From: CAYVUV01 sp964455095
Lineage (GTDB): Bacteria; Desulfobacterota; Binatia; HRBIN30; CADEER01
Assembly (NCBI GenBank): GCA_964455095.1
Contig: CAYVUV010000336.1
Coordinates: 1-32,400, forward strand
DNA length: 32,400 bases
Direction of reading: 5' to 3'
Part shown: in pieces, positions 1 to 6,256 of the stretch
Position numbering within the stretch: the first letter of the stretch is position 1
How the letters are laid out: each line of letters begins with the position of its first letter
The notes under the pieces: model-generated
What the model was told of the DNA's origin: nothing
Seen by the model: only the letters and a program-made list of their open reading frames with translations
Databases searched by the model: none
Made by a program: the position numbers and the translations under genes

Positions 1-1171
1 TGGTCTTGGCGAGGATCACGGTCGGCGCGCCGCGGTGCTCGACCGCGGCGCGAAAGGCGGCGTAGACTTTCGCCGCATCGTGGCCGCCGCGGCGCAACTT
101 GCCCAGCTTGGCGTCGGTGAGGTTCTCGACCAGCTGCAGCAGCTCGGGATAGGCGCCGAAGAAGTGCTGGCGGATGTAGTCGCCGCCCGACACCGTGTAC
201 TTCTGGTACTGACCGTCGACCACTTCGCCCATGCGTTTGACGAGCAGCCCGGTGGTGTCGCGCGCCAGCAGCGGGTCACAGTCGTCGCCCCAGATGACCT
301 TGATGACGTTCCAGCCGGCGCCGCGAAAACCGGCCTCGAGCTCCTGGATGATCTTGCCGTTGCCGCGCACCGGTCCGTCGAGGCGCTGCAGGTTGCAGTT
401 GATGACCCAGATCAGGTTGTCGAGGTTCTCGCGCGCCGCCAGCGCAATGGCGCCCAGCGTCTCGGGCTCGTCGACCTCGCCGTCGCCGATAAACGCCCAG
501 ATGCGGCTGGCGTCGGTGTCGCGGATGCCGCGGTCGCGCAGGTAGCGGTTGAAGCGCGCCTGATAGATCGACGAGATCGGGCTGAGCCCCATCGACACGG
601 TGGGGAATTCCCAGAAATCGGGCATCAGCCACGGGTGCGGATAGGACGACAGGCCGCCGGCCCGGATCTCGCGGCGAAATGCGTGCAGCTGGGTAGCGCT
701 GATGCGGCCTTCGAGAAAGGCGCGGGCGTAGATGCCGGGCGACGAGTGCCCCTGGAAGTAAACGTGATCCCCTGGCGTGTCGTCGCCGGGGGCGCGAAAG
801 AAGTGGTTGAAGCCGGTTTCGAGCAGCGTTGCCGCCGACGCGTAGGTCGAGATGTGGCCGCCGACGCCGCTGTTGAGCTTGTTGGCGCGCACCACCATCG
901 CCATGGCGTTCCAGCGCATCAGGCTGCGGATGCGCCGTTCGATGTCGCGGTCGCCCGGGTAGAGCGGCTGCGATTCGAGCGGGATGGTGTTGATGTACGG
1001 CGTGTTGGCGGTGAAGGGGAGCGTCAAGCCGTGGCGATAGCCGTACTCGATGAGTCGCGCCAGCAGGAAGCGCCCGCGCGGCGCCCCTTCGCTGCGCAGC
1101 ACCGAGTCGAACGACTCGATCCAGGCGCTGGTATCGGCGGGGTCGGTGTCGGCCGGAGCGTTGCTGTCCAT
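1..1171 (-). CDS. aceE: Pyruvate dehydrogenase E1 component, homodimeric type (5' part; runs off left edge)
   Basis: Decarboxylates pyruvate with thiamine diphosphate and passes the acetyl group to the lipoyl-E2 of the pyruvate dehydrogenase complex in the cytoplasm. The visible 390 codons follow the Escherichia AceE N-terminal half closely: TPYINTIP near residues 57-64, YPGDRDIERRIRSLMRWNA (71-89), GGHISTYASAAT, FNHFFRA, VYFQGHSSPGIYARAFLEGR (137-156), SSYPHPWLMPDFWEFPTVSMG, and the ThDP site GDGEVDEPE (229-237) leading to INCNLQRLDGP. Full-length family members are about 890 residues, so more than half lies outside the window. The ATG at 1171 gives the expected N-terminus (MDSNAPADTD). No Shine-Dalgarno is visible before it; a TACACT hexamer sits 7 nt upstream instead. 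Family assignment is secure. Confidence 0.97.
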   Translation of the reverse strand, partial: MDSNAPADTDPADTSAWIESFDSVLRSEGAPRGRFLLARLIEYGYRHGLTLPFTANTPYINTIPLESQPLYPGDRDIERRIRSLMRWNAMAMVVRANKLNSGVGGHISTYASAATLLETGFNHFFRAPGDDTPGDHVYFQGHSSPGIYARAFLEGRISATQLHAFRREIRAGGLSSYPHPWLMPDFWEFPTVSMGLSPISSIYQARFNRYLRDRGIRDTDASRIWAFIGDGEVDEPETLGAIALAARENLDNLIWVINCNLQRLDGPVRGNGKIIQELEAGFRGAGWNVIKVIWGDDCDPLLARDTTGLLVKRMGEVVDGQYQKYTVSGGDYIRQHFFGAYPELLQLVENLTDAKLGKLRRGGHDAAKVYAAFRAAVEHRGAPTVILAKT

Positions 1172-1178
1172 GGCGCGA

Positions 1179-1207
1179 AGTGTACCACAGCGCGCCGCGC
1201 ACGACAG
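1179..1207 (-). promoter_or_regulatory. Possible leaderless promoter of aceE
   Basis: On the minus strand TACACT (1184 to 1179) matches the -10 consensus at 4 of 6 positions and ends 7 nt before the aceE ATG, so a transcript would begin at or next to the start codon. The -35 position (CTGTCG, 1207 to 1202, 17-bp spacer) is weak. The missing Shine-Dalgarno is consistent with leaderless translation. This is inference from position and motif only. Confidence 0.3.
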
Positions 1208-1216
1208 GCGAGGGGC

Positions 1217-1290
1217 GTCTCACGCGAAGGACGCGAAGCCGCGAAGGGGGGCACGGAACTACTTCGTGGCTTCGCGGCTTCGCGTGAGAC
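1217..1290. repeat. Imperfect inverted repeat built from CGCGAAG units
   Basis: The left arm starts GTCTCACGCGAAG (1217-1229) and continues with further ACGCGAAG/CCGCGAAG units to about 1245. The right arm (1262-1290) ends with the exact complement CTTCGCGTGAGAC (1278-1290). A short loop of about 16 nt separates them. It lies between the stop of the second hsp20 gene and the aceE start. The T-rich stretch next to it is on the wrong side for a terminator of the leftward genes, so it is called an intergenic repeat element. Confidence 0.75.
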
Positions 1291-1304
1291 TCTTCTTCTT
1301 TTGT

Positions 1305-1709
1305 TTAGTTGGCGTTGACGGGGATGCGGCGCAGCTTGGCTCGTTCGGCCTTCGGCAGTTGCACCTGCAGGACGCCATTGACGATGCGCGCGGTGATGCG
1401 CTCGTGGTCGAAATTGGCGGCATCGACGAGGGTGAAGCGGCGCAGGTAGTGCCCGACGTTGTACTCGGTGTGGCGCGGGCTCAACCCGCGGTAGTTCTCG
1501 AGCGACACCTTGCCCATCAGCGTCAGCACGTTGTCGTCGAGCTCTACCTCGACGTTCGATTGCTCGACGCCGGGCATGTCGGCCTGGACCCAGAGATTGT
1601 GCTCGTCCTCGAAGATATCGACGTCGGGCACATAGAAGCGTCCGGGGCGCGTCTGCTCCTGCTGCTGCAGCTCCTGCTTCTCTTTGACTGCGACTTCTGC
1701 GGCGGTCAT
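1305..1709 (-). CDS. Small heat-shock protein, Hsp20/alpha-crystallin family (second of pair)
   Basis: ATP-independent holdase chaperone that binds unfolding proteins in the cytoplasm. The 134-residue product has an alpha-crystallin domain over roughly residues 25-125, with VQADMPGVEQSNVEVELDDN, VLTLMGK and NGVLQVQLPK as the typical beta-strand motifs. It ends with an IPV element (RRIPVNAN), the I-x-I/V anchor used in oligomer assembly. The N-terminus is short and Gln/Glu-rich (KEKQELQQQEQ). The start is fixed by AAGGAGG at 1724-1718, nine bases before the ATG. The gene starts 23 bp after the other hsp20 stops, so both probably share one transcript. The two proteins are clearly diverged rather than a recent duplication. 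Confidence 0.95.
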   Translation of the reverse strand: MTAAEVAVKEKQELQQQEQTRPGRFYVPDVDIFEDEHNLWVQADMPGVEQSNVEVELDDNVLTLMGKVSLENYRGLSPRHTEYNVGHYLRRFTLVDAANFDHERITARIVNGVLQVQLPKAERAKLRRIPVNAN

Positions 1710-1732
1710 GTGCTCAACCTCCTTGGCGGGTA

Positions 1733-2173
1733 TTATCCGATGTTGACTTTGACCTGGCGCGGCCGGGCCTCGGCGCGCTTGGGGATACGCACGGTCAGCA
1801 TGCCGTGCCGACACTCGGCCGCGGCGTGCTCGGAATCGAACTCTTCCGGCAGCTGCAGCGAGCGCGAGAACTTGCCGAAGGCGCGCTCGCGCCGGTGGTA
1901 GGCGCCTTTCTCGTGCGGTGGCTCGGTGCGCTCGCCGCTGATGGTCAGCGTGCGGCGCTCGAGCGCCACGTTCAGCGCGTTGGGATCGACGCCCGGTACT
2001 TCGGCGCGCACGACGATGCCGTCGGCGTCGCTGAACACGTTGATCGGCGGAAACACTCCGCCGCCCGATGGGCCGCCGAACAGACCCGGCTTGCCGGTAA
2101 AGCGATCCAGCTCGCGCTGTAGTTCGAGCAGTCCCTGCACGGGGTCGAGATCGCCGTATGCGAACAGCGCCAT
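1733..2173 (-). CDS. Small heat-shock protein, Hsp20/alpha-crystallin family (first of pair)
   Basis: Cytoplasmic holdase chaperone of 146 residues. A Gly-rich N-terminal arm (PGLFGGPSGGGVFPP, about 29-43) precedes the alpha-crystallin domain, recognised by VVRAEVPGVDPNALNV, LTISGERTEP, the Arg/Glu-rich YHRRERAFGKFSRSLQLPEEF and GMLTVRIPK. A C-terminal V-K-V-N-I segment is the I/V-x-I anchor. The start codon at 2173 has a strong AAGGAGG (2187-2181) seven bases upstream; an ORF extension to 2293 has no such site. It is the first gene of the hsp20-hsp20 unit. The upstream region carries a TTGACA -35 element inside a perfect 10-bp inverted repeat. Confidence 0.95.
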   Translation of the reverse strand: MALFAYGDLDPVQGLLELQRELDRFTGKPGLFGGPSGGGVFPPINVFSDADGIVVRAEVPGVDPNALNVALERRTLTISGERTEPPHEKGAYHRRERAFGKFSRSLQLPEEFDSEHAAAECRHGMLTVRIPKRAEARPRQVKVNIG

Positions 2174-2231
2174 GGTGAATCCTCCTTGTTGCGCCGGTTG
2201 CGACGCCGGCGGTGTGTTGTGTGATGACCGG

Positions 2232-2259
2232 AAGCTAAGTTGGCTCCGCTCGATGTCAA
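2232..2259 (-). promoter_or_regulatory. Candidate promoter of the hsp20 pair
   Basis: Minus-strand TTGACA (2259 to 2254, perfect -35) is followed after 16 bp by TAGCTT (2237 to 2232), a moderate -10. The sequence CTTGACA is one base from the sigma-32 -35 core CTTGAAA, but no CCCCAT-type -10 follows, so a housekeeping-type promoter is the better reading. Confidence 0.45.
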
Positions 2260-2295
2260 GTGCTGCGTTGATGCGCGCCACGCGGCTTGACATCG
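2251..2295. promoter_or_regulatory. Perfect 10-bp inverted repeat, candidate operator, in hsp20/hydrolase divergent region
   Basis: CGATGTCAAG at 2251-2260 and its exact reverse complement CTTGACATCG at 2286-2295 are separated by 25 bp. Each arm contains TTGACA pointing outwards, one towards hsp20 and one towards the hydrolase. It is not the CIRCE sequence. Either two back-to-back -35 elements or a paired regulator site would explain it; only the leftward one has a passable -10. Confidence 0.5.
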
Positions 2296-2323
2296 ATGAT
2301 CAGCCGATGCACCAGAGGGTCCC

Positions 2324-3427
2324 ATGTCGTTGATCGAGATCCCGGAGCTGCAAGCGGGGCGGTTGCCGCCGGAAGGGTGGGGCGACCGGGTGCTGACGCA
2401 GGTCGGTACCGCGCTGGACGCGACGCTGCTCGGGGCGGTGCGCGCGGTGGTCGACCGGATCCTGATGCCGTCGCCGGAGGAGCTGCCGGCCATGCGCGCG
2501 ACGGCGGAGCTCTTCCTGTCGGACGACCTGCAGCGCGAGCCGGGCCGGTTCTTCGTCTTTGGCGATATCGATCGCACGCCGCCCGCGGTCACGGCTCGCC
2601 GTCTGCGCAGTCTCGACGGCGGCGCCGTGCTGGCGCGCACGGTGGCCGCCGACTATCGGCCCTACGGCGGTGGCGCCGGCGAGAGCGTGCGCATTCCGCT
2701 CGAGCACTGGGCCCACGACTCGGGCCGGCCGCGCGCGACGGTGCTGGCGCTGCACGGCTTCACCATGGGGCAGCCGCGCTTCGATGCCATCGCGCTGTTC
2801 GCGGCGCCGCTGTTTCGCCAGGGCCTGGACGTGGCGCTGATGACGCTGCCGTATCACGGCGTGCGCACACCACCGGGCTCGCGCTTTTCCGGCGAGCGCT
2901 TCGCGGCACCGGATGTGGCGCGCATGGGCGCCGCCGTGCGCCAGGCCATTTTCGAGATCCAGGTGGTGACGCGTTGGCTGCGCGCGCAGAGCGGCGCGCC
3001 GGTGGGTCTGCTGGGTCTCAGCCTGGGTGGATACCTGTCGGCGCTCACGGTCGGGCTGCGCGACGATGTGGAGTTCGTCATCGCCATGGTGCCGCCGGTG
3101 TGCATCGGCGACCTGGCGTGGCGTTTCTTCGCGCGCAGCCGCCAGCACCGCGCCGGGGCTCCGGCGGCTTTCACGCGCGACGAGCTGCGCCGTGCCTACG
3201 CCGTGCACTCGCCGCTCACGTATCCACTGCGGCTCGAGCGCGAGCGGGTGATGATCATCGCCGGCCGCGGCGATCAGATCGTGCCGCCGGAACATCCGCA
3301 CGCCCTGTGGCTGCATTGGGGCGAGCCCGACATCCACTGGTTCAGCGGCAGCCACCTGGCACCGTTTGGACGCGGGCGCATCGTCGCCGCGATCACGCGC
3401 CACCTGACGCGCATCGGTGTGCTGTAG
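2324..3427 (+). CDS. Alpha/beta-hydrolase, ABHD18-like
   Basis: Probable cytoplasmic serine hydrolase of 367 residues; substrate unknown. The fold is marked by TVLALHGFTMG (139-149, oxyanion-hole strand and loop), the nucleophile elbow GLSLGG with Ser233, an acid candidate Asp317 in IIAGRGDQIVP and the catalytic His344 in FSGSHLAPFG. The ~120-residue N-terminal extension before the core, the L-P-Y-H-G segment (175-179) and overall length resemble ABHD18/DUF2048-type hydrolases. No signal peptide or membrane segment is seen. The gene is divergent from hsp20. The ATG has only a weak AGAGGG ribosome site. Hydrolase fold is sure; the subfamily is a memory-based match. Confidence 0.85.
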   Translation: MSLIEIPELQAGRLPPEGWGDRVLTQVGTALDATLLGAVRAVVDRILMPSPEELPAMRATAELFLSDDLQREPGRFFVFGDIDRTPPAVTARRLRSLDGGAVLARTVAADYRPYGGGAGESVRIPLEHWAHDSGRPRATVLALHGFTMGQPRFDAIALFAAPLFRQGLDVALMTLPYHGVRTPPGSRFSGERFAAPDVARMGAAVRQAIFEIQVVTRWLRAQSGAPVGLLGLSLGGYLSALTVGLRDDVEFVIAMVPPVCIGDLAWRFFARSRQHRAGAPAAFTRDELRRAYAVHSPLTYPLRLERERVMIIAGRGDQIVPPEHPHALWLHWGEPDIHWFSGSHLAPFGRGRIVAAITRHLTRIGVL

Positions 3428-3465
3428 CTTCGCCCCTTGGTTTTGTCGATGCGGCGGAGGCCGCT

Positions 3466-3600
3466 TCGGTTCCCCCTCCTTTCCAAGGAGGGGGTTAGGG
3501 GGAGGTCGAAGAGGTCGACGACGTGCCGCTGCCGTTCCAAACAACCTCCCCTAACCCCTCCTTGGAAAGGAGGGGGACCGGAGGAAAGGAGGGGGACCGG
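3466..3600. repeat. Long intergenic inverted repeat (CCCCCTCCTTTCCAAGG type)
   Basis: The left arm at about 3467-3506 reads through CCCCCTCCTTTCCAAGGAGG to TTAGGGGGAGGT. The right arm at 3544-3580 is its near-exact complement (ACCTCCCCTAACCCCTCC onward). The loop is about 37 bp. A partial third copy, AAAGGAGGGGGACCGG, follows at 3585-3600. It lies between the convergent ends of the hydrolase and EamA genes, where a hairpin could end transcription in both directions, but there is no clear T-tract. Confidence 0.8.
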
Positions 3601-3629
3601 AGTGGCGGAAAGTTCAGGGACCGGAGTGC

Positions 3630-4532
3630 CTAGCGCGTCTCAGTTTGCTTACTGACGGCGAGCGCGACGGCGGCGACGATGACGCCGGCGCCGAGCAGCG
3701 TGTGCGGCGCCAGGCGCTCGCCGAGGACGAGCGCTTCGAGCACCGCGGCGGTGATGACCGTCGTGGTGGCGGCCAGGCTGGCCTGGGTCGCGGGGGCGAA
3801 GCCGAGACCCTGGTGGAGAAGGATCTGTCCGCCGACCGAGGTCAGGACGACGCCGAGCAGCACGGTAACGAGTGTGAGCGTCATGTCGGGCAAACCGCTG
3901 AGCAACGCCGGCGCCGTGCACAGCGTACCGACGGCCATGAAATACGTGGTGACGAGGTAGGCGCTCTCAGTCAGCCGCAACTGCCGCGCCGTGGCGACGG
4001 CAGCGCCCGCCAGCACCGAGGCGCCGAGTGCGCTGAGGGCCCCGGTCGTCACGCCGGGGCTGAGGTCTGCGCCGGGGCCGAGCACGATGCTGACGCCGAC
4101 CAGACTGAGCGCCAGCGCGATGGCGATGCGCCCGTTCAGGCGCTCGCCCATGAGCGTTGTGGCGCACAGCGCCGTCGAAATCGGGTACGTGCAGTGCAGC
4201 AGCGTGGCGAGTCCGGCCCCCGCCCCCTCGATGCCGCGGTAGTAGAGCGCGATCGCGCCGGCGCCGAGCAGGCCGCGCAGCAGCACCGGGCGCACTGACC
4301 CGCGCGGGCGCAGCGGGCGCCCGCCGCGCAGGACCAGCAACACGCTGAGCGAACCGAGAAAACGAAAGAATGCGATCTGCAGCGCGCTCATGTCGCGCGC
4401 CGCCATCCGGACGCACACTGCCATGGCGCCGAACAGCACAGAGCTGACCAAGATGGTTCCGATGCCGCGCACCAGCACGGCGCGGCGGTCGAGCGGCGGG
4501 GCAAGGGGCGCCAGCGGTGCGGAGGTGGCCAT
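3630..4532 (-). CDS. EamA/DMT-family transporter
   Basis: Inner-membrane drug/metabolite superfamily permease of 300 residues, the usual length for a ten-helix EamA pair. Hydrophobic segments begin around residue 22 (IGTILVSSVLFGAMAVCV) and repeat through LQIAFFRFLGSLSVLLVL, LLGAGAIALYYRGI, a second EamA unit from about residue 163, and the terminal TLLGAGVIVAAVALAVS. The motifs ALYYRGIEGAGAGLATLLHCTYPI and ALVLGERLAPHTLLGA match the two EamA repeats. The first repeat's MGERLNG and the second's LGERLAP are the paired G-E signatures. Start ATG at 4532 follows GGAGGGA. Substrate cannot be predicted. It is divergent from the mutarotase gene. Confidence 0.93.
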   Translation of the reverse strand: MATSAPLAPLAPPLDRRAVLVRGIGTILVSSVLFGAMAVCVRMAARDMSALQIAFFRFLGSLSVLLVLRGGRPLRPRGSVRPVLLRGLLGAGAIALYYRGIEGAGAGLATLLHCTYPISTALCATTLMGERLNGRIAIALALSLVGVSIVLGPGADLSPGVTTGALSALGASVLAGAAVATARQLRLTESAYLVTTYFMAVGTLCTAPALLSGLPDMTLTLVTVLLGVVLTSVGGQILLHQGLGFAPATQASLAATTTVITAAVLEALVLGERLAPHTLLGAGVIVAAVALAVSKQTETR

Positions 4533-4601
4533 TCCCTCCAGTCACATCTGGAAAGAGCGACCGAGTCAACGCACCCGATTCGACGCTCGTCGCCGCCCGG
4601 C

Positions 4602-4629
4602 TTGAACGGTTCAAAGCGGCTGGGATAAC
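4602..4629 (+). promoter_or_regulatory. Promoter with palindromic operator upstream of mutarotase gene
   Basis: TTGAAC (4602-4607) and GATAAC (4624-4629) are separated by 16 bp and each match the -35/-10 consensus at 4 of 6 positions. The -35 box is half of a perfect palindrome TTGAACGGTTCAA (4602-4614), a natural repressor or activator site. The implied transcription start near 4636 lies downstream of the alternative GTG at 4630, which favours the ATG at 4657. Confidence 0.45.
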
Positions 4630-4656
4630 GTGCCGCGCCGGAAGGGGGAAGACGCG

Positions 4657-5568
4657 ATGGCGGACGGCGACGCGGCGCAACTCGACAAGCACTTCGGCAT
4701 TCCCGGGCAGATCTCCTTTGCCGCCGGGCCGGGCGGCTTGACCGTTGCCGAGCTGCGCAACCCCTTTGCCACGGCGCAGATCGCGCTGCACGGCGGGCAT
4801 GTACTCAGCTACCAACCGGCCGGCCAGGCGCCGGTGCTGTGGGTGAGCTCGCACAGCCGCTACGAGCCCGGCACGGCCATTCGCGGCGGCATTCCGGTGT
4901 GTTGGCCGTGGTTTGCCGATCACCCGAGCGACGCGACAAAGCCGGCGCACGGCTTGGCGCGCACCGCGACGTGGGAAGTGGTCCAGGCGCTGACCAATGC
5001 CTGGGGTGCCGGGCAATTGCGCCTGCGCCTCGAGCCCAACGCGGCGACGCGCGCGCTGTGGCCGTTCTCGTTCCGGCTCGAGCTGGTGGTGACGGTCGGC
5101 GCGGTGCTCGAGGTCGAGCTGATGGCGGGCAATACCGGGCATGAGCCCTTCCGCTGCACGGCCGCGCTGCACAGCTACTTCGCCGTGCGCGACGCGACGC
5201 AGGTGCGCGTCCGCGGACTCGAGGGCCGGCGCTACATCGACAAGGTCGACGGTGGGCGCACGAAGGTGCAGGAGGGAGCGGTGACCATTTCCGGCGAGGT
5301 TGACCGCGTCTATCTCGACAGCGACGGCGCCTGTGCGATCGAGGATCCGGTCGCCGGGCGGCGCATCGAAATCGCCAAGTCGGGCAGCCGGTCCACCGTG
5401 GTCTGGAACCCCGGCCCCGAGAAGGCGCGGCGCATGCGCGACTTCGGCGATGAGGAGTACCGCGAGACCGTCTGTGTCGAAACCGCGAATGTCGGCGAGG
5501 ACATCGTCACGATCGCTCCGGGCGGCGAGCACCGCCTGCGCGCGGCGATCAACGCCACCGCGCTGTGA
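4657..5568 (+). CDS. D-hexose-6-phosphate mutarotase (glucose-6-phosphate 1-epimerase, YeaD type)
   Basis: Interconverts alpha and beta anomers of hexose 6-phosphates in the cytoplasm. The 303-residue product is a typical galactose-mutarotase-like beta-sandwich. Key motifs: IALHGGHVLSYQP (42-54), GIPVCWPWF (78-86), AHGLAR with His98, ALHSYFAV with His172, and VCVETANVG with Glu275. By comparison with the yeast enzyme Ymr099c, His172 and Glu275 are the likely acid-base pair. The ATG at 4657 is preceded by GGAAGGGGG (4640-4648), a better site than the in-frame GTG at 4630. The next gene begins 1 bp after the stop, so the two are probably translated together. Confidence 0.92.
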   Translation: MADGDAAQLDKHFGIPGQISFAAGPGGLTVAELRNPFATAQIALHGGHVLSYQPAGQAPVLWVSSHSRYEPGTAIRGGIPVCWPWFADHPSDATKPAHGLARTATWEVVQALTNAWGAGQLRLRLEPNAATRALWPFSFRLELVVTVGAVLEVELMAGNTGHEPFRCTAALHSYFAVRDATQVRVRGLEGRRYIDKVDGGRTKVQEGAVTISGEVDRVYLDSDGACAIEDPVAGRRIEIAKSGSRSTVVWNPGPEKARRMRDFGDEEYRETVCVETANVGEDIVTIAPGGEHRLRAAINATAL

Positions 5569-5569
5569 G

Positions 5570-6256
5570 ATGATGGGCGAAGTGCTGACGGCATTGGCGC
5601 CCGATCTGTGGGCGGCGGCGCGGCCGCTGAAGATCGCGGTGGGCGACATCGGCACGCGCATGACCGTCACGCGCCTGTCGGACGGCGGCCTGTGGCTGCA
5701 CTCGCCCGTCCGTCCGGACGACGAGACGCGCCGCGCGCTCGACGCGGTGGGGCCGGTGCGGGCGGTGGTGGCCCCGAGCGCGGTGCATCACTTCTTCGCC
5801 GGCGACTATCGGGCCCTGTACCCGCAGTCGCTGCTGTTCGGCGCCCCCGGGCTCGAGCGCAAGCGGGCGGACCTGCGTTTCGACGCCATCCTCGGCGACG
5901 AGGCGCCCGAGCTGTGGCGCGCCGATCTGGAGCAGCACCTGTTTCGCGGCTCGCCGACGATGAACGAGGTGGTGTTCTTTCACCGCGCTTCGCGCACGCT
6001 GATGTTGACCGACCTGGCGTTCAACGTCGCGGCGGACCAGACCGCCGGGGCGCGCCTCTTTCACTGGGTGGTCGGATCGGCCGGCCGCTTCGGGCCGCAC
6101 CGCCTGGTGCGCTTCTTCATGCGCGACCGGAAGGCGGCGCGCGCTTCGGTCGAGCGCATCCTGCAGTGGGACTTCGACCGCATCACGGTCACCCACGGCC
6201 AGGTCCTCGAACATGGTGGGCGCGAGCGCTTCGCGCAGGCCTTCGCGTTTCTTTAG
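5570..6256 (+). CDS. DUF4336 domain protein (metallo-beta-lactamase-like fold)
   Basis: A 228-residue protein that fits the DUF4336 family over its whole length: LWLHSPVRPDDETRRALDAVG (41-61), VAPSAVHHFFAGDY (67-80), GAPGLERKRADLRFD, MNEVVFFHRASRTLMLTDLAFN (131-152) and DRITVTHGQVLEHGG. The HHxxAGD segment (His73, His74), Asp148 and His209 resemble a reduced metallo-beta-lactamase metal site; whether metal is bound is unknown. No signal peptide. ATG at 5570 (or 5573) lies directly after the mutarotase stop, indicating coupling. Its stop codon overlaps by 4 bp that of the convergent OPT gene. Biochemical function is not established for the family. Confidence 0.85.
   Translation: MMGEVLTALAPDLWAAARPLKIAVGDIGTRMTVTRLSDGGLWLHSPVRPDDETRRALDAVGPVRAVVAPSAVHHFFAGDYRALYPQSLLFGAPGLERKRADLRFDAILGDEAPELWRADLEQHLFRGSPTMNEVVFFHRASRTLMLTDLAFNVAADQTAGARLFHWVVGSAGRFGPHRLVRFFMRDRKAARASVERILQWDFDRITVTHGQVLEHGGRERFAQAFAFL

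Noticed and set aside
1217..1310. Rho-independent terminator for the hsp20 unit
   Set aside because: The T-rich run lies on the plus-strand side of the hairpin, wrong for leftward transcription.
35..1318. 427-codon plus-strand frame at the left edge
   Set aside because: Antisense shadow of aceE, whose protein sequence is conserved end to end.
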